64,000 nucleotides of DNA from Phytophthora colocasiae. Lineage: Eukaryota; Oomycota; Peronosporomycetes; Peronosporales; Peronosporaceae. Shown here in pieces: positions 45,989-55,381 of the stretch. Under the pieces are notes generated by a model. That model was not told the DNA's origin. It ran no database searches and was given only the letters and a program-made list of their open reading frames with translations. How positions within the stretch are numbered: the stretch's first letter is position 1; every line of letters begins with the position of its first letter. The DNA is taken from assembly GCA_018806915.1 (NCBI GenBank), contig JAGKQI010000101.1:1984001-2048000 (forward strand), given 5' to 3'. The position numbers and the translations under genes were made by a program.

Positions 45989-46796
45989 ATGGAGCTTCCA
46001 TGGGCTATCCCAAGAATGGCGATGGTGTACGACCTGGACAATCTACTACTTGTGTCTCAGATTTGGCTGTATATCTACTGCCAATTCGCTCTCATACCCA
46101 CGGACCCGACTGAGTGCGATGGCACCCTGCACGAATTCCACGGTTTTCTCCCTCCCTCAAGTCACGTCCGTCGTCTATGGCCACACGTGGCCCAGTGTTT
46201 CATCTTTAGCGTCATGTTGGACCCCAAGACAACCACTGGCAGATTTATCGATCGACACTCCACTGGAGGGAGCAACCTCTACTTGGCAGTGTTTGTTTCC
46301 TGCGTCTCAATCATCTTGTGGGAACTTTTTAAACTGTTGAACTGGAGATACTTGGCTATTATCGCACTTTGCTTCGTATGGTGTGGATCGCTGCCGCTCT
46401 GGTTGGCCCTCAATCGGCGGCCACATCTCTATACATCTCGGGATATTGCCATCGGGGTTATCTGTGAATTATCAGTGCGCACCTACTTCATATGGCTCAC
46501 TTACGCGCTCGTCTTCGAACTTCTCGACGTGGCTCAATATCTCCACGGCGGGATTTTCGACTACAGCGTTTACACTCGGAGTGATGGTCCTAAAACGGCT
46601 GCTGTCCTTCATAGCTTTCCGTCGGACGGGTGATCCCATAGCGATGACCATGGGATCGTCGTTCCCAGTGCCATTTGTAAGCGGAGAATGCACTCACAGG
46701 AGATGGAGACGCGGAGGAAACGCTCAAAAACCTGTTGGAAGTGGAAAAATGGTGATGCCCGCGATTAGTTTGGTGCTGAGTTTGACAGCGTTCTGA
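45989..46796 (+). pseudogene. Multi-span membrane protein M2, frame-broken
   Basis: The start MELPWAIPRM resembles M5 (MSPAIPRM). Family motifs are clear: LDPKTTTGRFIDRHSTGG, WRYLAIIALCFVWCGSLPLW, ELSVRTYFIWLTYALVFELL and DVAQYLHGGIFDYSVYT. At about 46575 a base is off; the next frame reads VMVLKRLLSFIAFRRTGDPI, but the tail then diverges with further breaks (GDGDAEETL motif still visible near 46705), and the YGTV exon was not found. Promoter and first 190 residues are intact, so a truncated product is possible. Confidence 0.7.
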
Positions 46797-47008
46797 ATGT
46801 GATCGCGATATTGAGGACGGCGTACTAACGTTTTCTGATAGTATCGTAGATCCCTCATTACCACTTACACACTTAAGTTTAATGATACGATTTTCTTCCC
46901 CCCAGGTTGATGGGATATGGCTCTGTGAGTTCTAGTAAAGATATCAAAATTTCCCATTTGCTAATTAATACAACAGACTTCAATTCAATTTGACAAGAAC
47001 GTTAAGAA

Positions 47009-47716
47009 ATGACGTTACTGCTTGTGCTACAAGTGTTGATACTTATCATCACCCTTGATTTTCGTGTCTACAGCATTTTCAGCTCCGTTGCCTGCCTGTG
47101 ACAATGAATTTCTGACAGCTCTACAACCTACTCGTACCACCAAGAAACGCTCTGTGTGTCTGGACGTACGTGGAGTGGTGCTTCCTTCTTAGCATCATGA
47201 TCCAGACAACAACAGGAAGCTTTATCCCGCCACCCCCGTCGAAAGACCCACCCGGACACTAGCCACTTTTTATCATGTTGACAACTTCCGTGGTCACCCT
47301 TTGTACACCAATGTGGGTTTTTCTACTCAAGTGGAGATATGTTTCTACTATCGCGCTCTTCATGTGTGGATCTTTTCCAGTTTATTTCGTCCTTGATCGA
47401 CACTTAGCGACTAATTCTCTCTGGGATGTGGTGCTTCTTGCTGTTGGGAAGTTTTCAGTGCGTCTCTTCTTCTCGTGGCTTACTGGCGCATTAATATTTG
47501 GCTCTTCGAGTATGTCCATGGCGGCATTTTCAGCTACAAAATCTACGCTGGAGTGATGGTCGTGGCGCTGGCGGTGGCGTTTGTGAGTTACGGCCGGACT
47601 CGTGATCCTATTGTGGCTTTCGTTGCAATGTGGTTCCTCTGTCAAATTATCAACAGAGATACAGATGCGAAAGAAACATTCGAGAAGTTGCTGGAAGTAG
47701 CAAAAATCACGCGGTA
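47009..47716 (+). pseudogene. Multi-span membrane protein M3, degenerate
   Basis: The start MTLLLVLQVLILIITLDF matches the first span of its relatives but meets a stop after about 30 residues. Later pieces in other frames are well preserved: LKWRYVSTIALFMCGSFPVY, KFSVRLFFSWLTGALIFG, FEYVHGGIFSYKIYAGVMV, VSYGRTRDPIVAFVAMWFL and the acidic loop DTDAKETFEKLLEVAK. The central 150 bases (about 47100-47270) have no family match. The last exon is missing. Confidence 0.7.
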
Positions 47717-47994
47717 ACGTCATTCTAGATGTTGTTGTTAACAGCAACTAAAACGAGAAATGTATCGTTATCCATGCTGCAAGTTGAGTGCTAATCTTTC
47801 TCCATGTCTGCGAGCTGGGTTTTAAATTTTCTAAACAACTCATTTTTCTTCCTTGATTGATTGGTTTTGACTCCTTCTGCCAGATAGATGTGAAATGCCA
47901 ATACCTGAATCAATTTGCCACATTCTCCAACTCTGTTTAGCCACACCAATATCGCCTTTGCTACTCCCAAGAATGTTGTCAGAGTCCGCTAAAA

Positions 47995-48897
47995 ATGACA
48001 TTAGGTGTGGTGCAACTTTTGACGTATTCCAACACCTTCTGGGCTCTTTTGAACTCGACTCCATCGACGCCTAACAAAAATGACTCGCAAGAGCTCCACA
48101 ACCAAGCCATACAACGAAATGATTTTCTACAAGTCTCGCTGAGTGTTTTTCTGGGATTTCTAGTTAGTGCCGTGGTGAACCCAAGATTTTTCGAGCGATA
48201 CTCCGCCGAAGGGACCAACGAACTATTTTATCTCAACGTGACAACAAGTGTTTCTGGCATTTCCACTGGTCTTTGGATATGTTTCGTACTACTCAATTGG
48301 AGATACTTGGCTTTAAACACGCTCTGTTTAGCATGGTGTAGCTCGTTGCTGCTCTACCTGGTCCTTAACTGGAAACTACCTGTCACCTTTCTTGGTGCAT
48401 GTACTCTTTGGGATATCAGCATCCACGTCTTTGGTGACATTTGTGTGCGCACCTACTTTTGGTGGCTCACTTGCTCTCTTGTATTCGGGCTCCTCGACGC
48501 GGCACAGTATATCCACGGCAGCATTCTCGACATCAAAATTTACACTCAAGTATTGGCGTTGATGGTGGTAGTGTCAATTTTGACTTACAGCCAGACTCGT
48601 ACTCTAGAAGTGGTTTTAATTGCAACGTGGTTCATCGCTCAGTTTGTCAACAGAGCAAACTCTTCGATAAAGACGGACAGGGAAAGATCGAGACGTTGCT
48701 GGAAGTGACAAATGCCATTTGGATCGTGGTCCCCTTGGTGATGTTTATTGATCTCGCTCGGGAGACTATAACTGGAGATTCATCAAGGGTACGTACAAAC
48801 ATGTTGCTAGTTGATTCAAACATTCTGACAGTTGTCTTAGTATGTGCGTGTGGAATTCAGAACCGAACAGCAACATACCAGCTACGGAACAGTGTAA
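47995..48897 (+). CDS. Multi-span membrane protein M4 (tandem family)
   Basis: The most complete reading frame of the family: MTLGVVQLLTYSNTFWAL, then NPRFFERYSAEGTNELFYLN, LLNWRYLALNTLCLAWCSSL, GDICVRTYFWWLTCSLVFGL, DAAQYIHGSILDIKIYTQVL and LTYSQTRTLEVVLIATWF. One base is off near 48680, in the acidic loop (DKDGQGKIETLLEV). A last span follows, then an intron 48790-48840 (GTACGT...CTTAG) and a last exon ending TSYGTV. The true start may lie upstream (ATG near 47973 after a CATTCTCCAACT initiator-like motif at 47923) with a frame break; 47995 is a conservative choice. Confidence 0.75.
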
Positions 48898-49177
48898 ATC
48901 GGTTGAGCTACTAGTTACATGATGCCCACTGTTTGATGGAAAAAATACCAAAGACTTTGTGATGGTTGATTCTGTGTGGAACCTTGTGCTTGTATCCAGA
49001 GTACCATTTGTTCCTCACTGTAAGAACGTCGGGTATACGGATATGGATGTCACTTCCATTCGCTGCCTCGAGAACTTCTACAAATTTTGACGTGTTACTC
49101 CGCTCTGAATTAATCTTAGGGAAGTGCTAGTACAACTAAACTTCATTAATACTCAACGTTTTTAGCAAGAATGAGCT

Positions 49178-50130
49178 TCACACTGTTCCATACCCGGATT
49201 CTTCCTCTTCGCTACTGATATTCATCCTACGCAGAGACTAAAAACGGAAGGTTAGTCAATGTGTCATTTTATCGAGCAACAATTGAACGTACATGTACTT
49301 GAGTCTCCGCCCTCGCGTTAGCCTTGGCATCTAGAACCCAATCCATCGTCATCATCAATAAAAACACGAACCACATGATGTTTGCCACTTGGACCAGTTT
49401 CTCAAGCGTTTCCTTGGCGCTGTCGTCTCCTTCAAATGAATCTTCTCTGCTGATAATCTGACCAAGAAACCAAATTGCCATGAACAACACGACTAGATCC
49501 TCAGTATGACGGTAAGTCACCAATGCCAAAACCAGCATCCCGACCATCACTCCAGCGTAAATGTTGTAGCTGAAAATGCTGCCGTAGATATACTGAGCCA
49601 CGTCGAGAAGTCCAAAGATCAGAGCACCAGTAAGCCATGTGAAGAAGAGACGCAGCGAAATTTGTTCGTTGAAGAAGACGATCGAATCACGAAAAGTAAT
49701 CAAACCTTAGCCGCGGGTTAAGAGGACTTTTCGGGGTTGAGGCTAAGTAAATTGGCAACGATCCACACCACATACAGCCGAATGCAATAATTGCCAAGTA
49801 TTTCCAGTCCAGTAGTTTGAAAAACCACCAGAAGCTGGTTGAAATGTTAGTAACCAACGCTGCTAAGTACAGCTCGTTGTCCTCTCCAGTGGTGTCATTC
49901 AACAGGAAGCACAAGACCGTGCTCACCCCCACACGCAGCACATAACGCGGAGGCACAAGCAAATTGTTGAGCTCTTTTGGGCCATTATCACTGTCCGGAG
50001 GCAGCGGAATGGAACACGTGGATACGAAGTGCCACAAGCAAAGCATCGTCACCAACGTTTGCGTCACAAGCAGTAGAGCTTCCATCACGGATTCAAACGA
50101 TAACGACATTCTTGGGATAGCTGGCGACAT
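49178..50130 (-). CDS. Multi-span membrane protein M5 (inverted family member)
   Basis: The only member on the minus strand. The start is at 50130 (MSPAIPRMSLSFESVMEALL) or the internal Met at 50109. Motifs: LDWKYLAIIAFGCMWCGSLP, QISLRLFFTWLTGALIFGLL, DVAQYIYGSIFSYNIYAGVM, LVTYRHTEDLVVLFMAIWFL and DSFEGDDSAKETLEKLVQVA. The block TTTGxFxERYxTEG is missing, being replaced by a shorter DTTGEDNELYLAA. A frame break lies near 49695. The intron 49238-49298 and a last exon ending SGYGTV (stop 49178) are conserved. It shares a 418-bp divergent promoter region with M6. Confidence 0.75.
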
Positions 50131-50548
50131 TCTTGGGGTAGCAAAGGCGATATTAGTACTGGAGAATGTAGCACTATCTGGCAGAAGGAGTCAAAACCAA
50201 TCAAAAGAAGAAAAATCTTCTAGACAAAAAAGATGACTACTACAATTTGATAGACGAACCTTCCTGTTGGATAATGACCGACCCGACTTCCTCAATCTGT
50301 TTGCACGGCAGATTTGTCAAAGAGATACAGCGATTTCCGAGTTGGCAGCGTTTGTTACCATCTGCTTAAATTCTGGAAGTGCAACAAAAACTACAAAAAG
50401 AGATTAGTTCTTAACCAAAGACAAGTTCCATGGCATGTCATCCAGCGTCTACGCCTGTCAAGCCTGCCAAACGTGATGCCCACTGATTGATGAAAACCAA
50501 AGACTTGTGATTTACGAGAGACTATTTACTAATTCTTGGATCAATACA
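50131..50548. other. Divergent promoter region of M5 and M6
   Basis: No gene is seen. On the minus strand CTACATTCTCCAGTAC (50155-50170) resembles the initiator and is shared with the region before M4. Confidence 0.45.
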
Positions 50549-51488
50549 ATGTCACTTGAGACCGTTAAGGAGACGATCCTACTTGTGGCGCAAATATTGA
50601 CGCTGTTCTCCAGCTTTTGGGCTGTTCTATCCACCATGCACTCAACTTCGTCGTGTGGTGACGTGCAAGAGCTCTACAATCTGATCGCACCACCAAGTAG
50701 TGTACTACGTGTGGCGTTATACATGTTCGGGTGCTTCCTGTTTAATGTGTTGATCAGCCCAAAGACGACAACTGGCACATTTATCGAGCGATACTCCACC
50801 GAAGGAGCCAACGAGCTACTTTATCTCAACGTGGCTGCAAAAGTGGCTGCAACTTGTGCTTGGCTCTGGTTAGTTTTCAAGCTACTGAAGTGGAGATACA
50901 TGGCTATTATCGCTTTAAGCTTAGTATGGTGTGGGTCGTTGCCCCTCTACTTGGCTAACAACCGGCGATTGTTCTACACTTTCGGGATTTCGTCATCATT
51001 GTTGTTGGGAATTGCTCAATACGTCTTTACTTCTGGTGGCTGACTGCGCTCTCATCTTCGGGCTTCTGGACGTGGCTCAGTATATCCACGGTAGCATTTT
51101 CAGCTACGACGTTTACGTTCGAGTGATGATTTCAATGCTGGTGTTGCCATTTGTTGTTTTCGGCCAAACTAGTGATTCAGTAGTGATGATCGTTGCCCAG
51201 TGGTTCTTGTTTCAGTCTACCAATAGAGAAGATTACGAAGGAGACGACGACGTCAAGAAAACGTTCAAGAAGCTGCACGAAGTAGCAGAAGACATGTCGC
51301 TCGGGTTTACCATAGCACTTCTTTTTGTGTCTATCGTGTCGATAGCTGCGGGACATCGAGAGGATACACTGGTGAGTAAGCGTTGCTCAAGCTGCAAGTT
51401 GACGTCAAAGAGTTCTTACAATTTCTTCCAGTCTGTGCGTATCAGGTTATTGAACGAACGGCAAAATACAAACTATGGAACGGTGTAA
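50549..51488 (+). CDS. Multi-span membrane protein M6 (tandem family)
   Basis: The start MSLETVKETILLVAQILT opens the first span. Then come VALYMFGCFLFNVLISPKTT, TGTFIERYSTEGANELLYLN, WRYMAIIALSLVWCGSLPLY, one frame break at about 51020, and GLLDVAQYIHGSIFSYDVY, VMISMLVLPFVVFGQTSDS, YEGDDDVKKTFKKLHEVAED and the last span LGFTIALLFVSIVSIAA. The intron 51072-region equivalent is at 51372-51431 (GTGAGT...TTCCAG), followed by the last exon ending NTNYGTV. About 290 residues when joined. Seven spans are predicted by eye; with a cytosolic N-terminus the C-terminus would be outside, but topology is not settled. Confidence 0.78.
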
Positions 51489-51499
51489 AGCTGCTCATG

Positions 51500-51867
51500 G
51501 TTTAACTCAAGTGACGTTGCGTTGGCGTTCGTGATTTTGGTGATGTAACAATACTGGAAACGTGGTTTTCTGCTTCAAGTTGTGAGCAAAGAAGACTCGT
51601 TTGAAGGAGACGAAGACGCGAAGGAGACGTTTGAGAAGCTGTTGGGGAGTAGCAAAGATCATCTTGTGTTTTGCTGTACTAATGATTTTTGTCTGGATGA
51701 TAATACTATACCGGAAGCTACGTTGGAAATTCGCTGAGGTGGTCAGGCACGAGCAAACAGTGTTTAAGTTACAAGTTGACCTACTCTGTAACGTTTTCAT
51801 GTTAGCATATGCGCCCAAAGTGAAGAAGGACAGACTTCGTACGGCTCAGTATGAAGAAAAGCGCTGA
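51500..51867 (+). pseudogene. Membrane protein family relic M7, C-terminal part
   Basis: Only the end of the family is left: the acidic loop DSFEGDEDAKETFEKLLGVA (in a shifted frame near 51595-51650) and the last span IILCFAVLMIFVWMIILY. The remaining tail has drifted and ends in RLRTAQYEEKR without the YGTV signature. Upstream spans are not found. Confidence 0.6.
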
Positions 51868-51923
51868 AAAACGTTCCCACGAATCGAGAAAAGCCATTCA
51901 TTCAGCTCCGGCTAACTGTTCCA

Positions 51924-53647
51924 TCACTGCTTCTTGGAGCCAATTGCCCCGTTGCTCTTTGGGTCACCACTAGTGGTTTCAGTCAGTAAATTGCTGCTCT
52001 CGTAAAGCTTGCTAACATAGTCAATCATGCGTTGCGACTCGTGCTTGATTCTCTCTTCAATGCCAGCTCGAGCGTCATGCAACGATGGTTCCGTCAGAAT
52101 ACGGCGCATATTACCCAGCAGCTCCTCGTCGCGCTTACGCAGCGCCAACAAACAATTCCGATCTTCTGCCACGTGCGCTTCCAGCTCTGCAGCCTTGTCT
52201 TCGAGTTCTTGAGCAACTGTCGACACGCCCAACGCTCGATACGACGCGATTTCACCACGCACAGGCACCAGTTTGGCCTTCGTTCTCCTCCACTCGTGAC
52301 AACATGAACTTGACGCACGGCAATTCGCTTTCGAAGTAGTTCAACGAAGCCTGCTGAGAGGCACATGCCGTTCTGCTTAGCACGCAGCGCGTGTACTTGA
52401 CTGTGCGCAAGCCGAGCCTGACGCACCTCGTTCTCCACTCGACGCACCTCCGTCGTGATAACGCGACGCCGTTGCGCTCTGGAAAACCTGCGCGTCACAT
52501 GCTGATGCTCAGCACGGAACCGCGCAGTATCAGCGATGAAGAGTTCTCCACCGCTCGAATCTCTTCGTCAGCTTGATGCTGTTCACTAACTGCACGCTGC
52601 AGCTCTGTCTTGACTGCACGCAATTGCTGCTCAAGGTCCTCCTGCTTCTGTCGTAGCGTCTGGACCTCCGCACTCGTCACCGTCTTCTTCTCAAGTAACG
52701 GATTCAACTTGGCGTCCTTGCGATCCTGCATCTCCTGTAACTTCTTCGGGTCACTTCTTGCATCAATTCTTCATCTTCTGCAGTTTGTCCGTCATCTTCT
52801 TGACGTTCTTCTTCCTCCGCTTCCTCCTCTACATCATCCTGTTGCTCGAGCTCTTGCACTCGCTCCTCAACCAACTTGGTAAGTTTCTTCAGTCGCGTTT
52901 CATGCAGCAGACAAGGCGTCACTGCGCAGATCCCGACGCTGGAACGATTCCCGGATAGTTTGACCACTCACAGCTTTATCTGCCTTTACTCACTTGACTG
53001 ATCTGAGCTTCCAACTCCTGCACGTCCCTCGTCAGCGGTGAATCCAAGTCCACACCGTGCAACGAGAGCGCGTAAGCACGCACCAGACGACTTAACCCCT
53101 TAGCAGCACGTTCCGCTTCGGCGTTGACGTCCTCCGTGTCGTCTACAGCGTCTTGCAACTGATCTGTGATGGCTCTCACGGCTGCCACAACGTCTCCAGC
53201 CATCCGTCGATGCTCGGAACTGCTCTCCATTGACAAGCAGTTGGCCAATAGAGCTTCTAGGTTGTCCAGCACAGCAGGAGCAGGTCGGGAACGTAGTACA
53301 TTACTCAATAGTAACGACAGCGCGTCACTCTGGAAGAAGGCGAGGATCGTCTCCGTGTGCACGTACAGTCTGCTCCATCCTAGAAGCCCCACTAACGCCG
53401 CGTGGGTGTCAGATATAGCTGCAGCTACCTCCAGTCTCTTCGCTAGAGGCAGTTGCGACGTGTTTTCGTCTTGTGGCTCGGATTTCCGATTGTTCTCGTT
53501 ACTGGATTTATTTTTCTTCTTCTTGTTCTTCTTCTTAATTGACGTAGGCGTGTCACTGACACTTGCAGTGCTGTTACTCCCCACGCTATTGCTCTTCGAC
53601 AGTGAACTGAACATGTTTTGGGTCTTTACGTTCTCGTGCGCTAGCAT
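51924..53647 (-). CDS. Coiled-coil protein with Lys/Asn-rich N-terminus, unknown function
   Basis: It starts at 53647 with a Ser/Lys-rich segment (SIKKKNKKKKNKSSNENNRK), then a helical domain (AAAISDTHAALVGLLGWSRL, LANCLSMESSSEHRRMAGDV), a probable intron near 52975, and coiled-coil blocks (LTKLVEERVQELEQQDDVEE, LRQKQEDLEQQLRAVKTEL, VARVENEVRQARL-like VENEVRQARLAHSQVHALR). It ends LYESSNLLTETTSGDPKSNG at 51924. At least four frame breaks occur in the coiled-coil part. No known domain was recognised. Confidence 0.65.
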
Positions 53648-53853
53648 CTTCGACGTCTTTTTATCGTGTACTAGTACAGGAGCTTATTGAGAATTGATAC
53701 CACGTGGTCGGCGCCCGGGCGTGTCTTCTAGATTTGCAAGATCGCAACGTCGAATCAAGATACCTACTACGTTTCATATCGTCATAAAGAGGGAGGGACG
53801 GACACATCTTGCAAGTGCTCAAGAAGCAGCGTGTATTGATTGACATGAATAAA

Positions 53854-54672
53854 CTATAGTCCGAGGCTGAAGATCTCGTCGTCCGCCACCGTCACGGCCG
53901 AGACAATACCGTGTTCCTTCTTCGTTTGAATCTTGGGCTTCGATTCCGACTCGGTGTCCGATGCTTCACCCGTTTTCGTCGACGTATCCGTCGGTGCCTC
54001 ACCGATTTTAGCTGCAGCAGCACGTAGCGCCGCCTCGTTGTGCTCGCGTGCAGCCTGCTGCACTTGTTCGTCGATGGATGGCGCGTCCGTCTTGGCTTCT
54101 TCTTCCGTTCCGTCAGGATCAATACCCGCTGCTGCGGTAACTAGTTCCATAGCTTGCGACTGCGTCACAGGAGCCGTGAGTGAATCCATGAGGAACGTCG
54201 TGTCATCGGCCGCCGCTGCTGTGGCAGCCGCAGCGTCTCTAATGGACGGATCCAATTGGTGACGCGAGCAGAAGCGCGCGAACCACCCGGGTGACGCCTT
54301 AAAATTGGCCATTTTCTCGTAGTTCTTGGACATAATGACCGCTTGTTGCCGCACAGCTGTACCTGTGAGCGGCATGAGCTGATACGGCTGCGACTCTCGC
54401 ATCCGCACGATCCACTGGTAGAGCTCCCGTTCAAAGGCTGCATTGCGCTTGAATCCACCTCGTTTACGCTTGTCTCGGTTGTGTTCATTGCCCATTAAGT
54501 AGCGATTGCGGACGGCAATTTCCATCTGCTTGAGCTTGCGAATGGCTCCTTCCGACACGCCGTAGCGCTTCGCCAAGTCCACGTTCTTCACTTTTGCTTC
54601 GCGCTGTACAATCTCCAGGATCTCCATACGCTCCTGGTCGTTCAAACGGCGTCCAGATCCACGGGGTCCCAT
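53854..54672 (-). CDS. CENP-B-type helix-turn-helix DNA-binding protein
   Basis: The start at 54672 (MGPRGSGRRLNDQERMEIL) opens a psq-type helix-turn-helix (VDLAKRYGVSEGAIRKLKQM, residues about 25-50), followed by a CENP-B/Tigger HTH domain (FERELYQWIVRMRESQPYQL through MANFKASPGWFARFCSRHQL, about 75-135). The remaining half is acidic and Ala/Thr-rich with no DDE catalytic domain. Pogo-family transposases carry the same paired DNA-binding domains, so this looks like a transposase-derived host protein that binds DNA. The frame is intact, unusual in this window. It stands head to head with the LSm10-like gene, 187 bp apart. Confidence 0.8.
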   Translation of the reverse strand: MGPRGSGRRLNDQERMEILEIVQREAKVKNVDLAKRYGVSEGAIRKLKQMEIAVRNRYLMGNEHNRDKRKRGGFKRNAAFERELYQWIVRMRESQPYQLMPLTGTAVRQQAVIMSKNYEKMANFKASPGWFARFCSRHQLDPSIRDAAAATAAAADDTTFLMDSLTAPVTQSQAMELVTAAAGIDPDGTEEEAKTDAPSIDEQVQQAAREHNEAALRAAAAKIGEAPTDTSTKTGEASDTESESKPKIQTKKEHGIVSAVTVADDEIFSLGL

Positions 54673-54859
54673 CGTAATAGCCAGATGAAGACAGCGAGTA
54701 GATGCTGCTTGGTCACTCCTTCGCTTGTCGCCGATAAAATTCCACACTGGCCACTTTCCTAAGTACGAAACTAATGGCTGCGCACTGACTTCATCTGCCT
54801 AAGTACGAAAATAAAATGGTACAGTGTACCAGTGTAGTTTTAGATGGCATTTTTTATAG

Positions 54860-55354
54860 ATGGCGGATGCGGGACTGAGGAAGAGACGCAAGCCGCGCTC
54901 GTTGTTGCTGCTGCTCAAGAGCTTCGTAGGTCTACGTGTACGCATCGACTTGAAGAACGATTCGATTCTGGAGGGTGTGGTGCAGGAGGTCGTTCAGGAT
55001 ATGGACTTTACGCTTCTAGACGCATGCGAGACTAAACCCAACGTTAGACAAGTTTTATTACCTCTTGTTATTTTGATTATTTTTAGCTTAATTGTTGCTG
55101 TTATTTCCAGGGTGAGAAGTTAATGCTGGATGAAGTATTCGTCATGGGCAAGACGGTGCTGTACGTACACATTCCTGACCGTATCGAATATCTCTTTGCA
55201 ACATCTCCAGCAATATGTACGGCTACTCAAGATTTGCTGTATTTCGAAGAACTCTAATTTAATGTATTGTGAATTGTAGACACGTATGATTCGACAAAGC
55301 GCAACAATGTACACGCGGGCCAAGCGCACAAGTTCAGGACGACCAGGACAGTAA
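54860..55354 (+). CDS. LSm10-like Sm protein
   Basis: Exon 1 (54860-55042) carries the Sm1 motif VRIDLKNDSILEGVVQEVVQ and DMDFTLLDA. Exon 2 (55111-55180) has the Sm2 part LDEVFVMGKTVLYVHIPD; the YVHIPD end is characteristic of LSm10, the U7 snRNP subunit for histone mRNA 3' processing, rather than SmD1. Exon 3 begins about 55280 and most naturally reads TRMIRQSATMYTRAKRTSSG to a TAA at 55352-55354, one base out of phase with the simple splice, so a one-base error or another splice site is likely. SmD1 or another LSm paralogue cannot be excluded. Confidence 0.7.
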
Positions 55355-55381
55355 AAAAAACTGTGGGAAATATGATTGGTA

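Noticed and set aside
48890..51488. YGTV terminus as a class I PDZ ligand
   Set aside because: Class I needs Ser or Thr two residues before the end; here that position is Gly.
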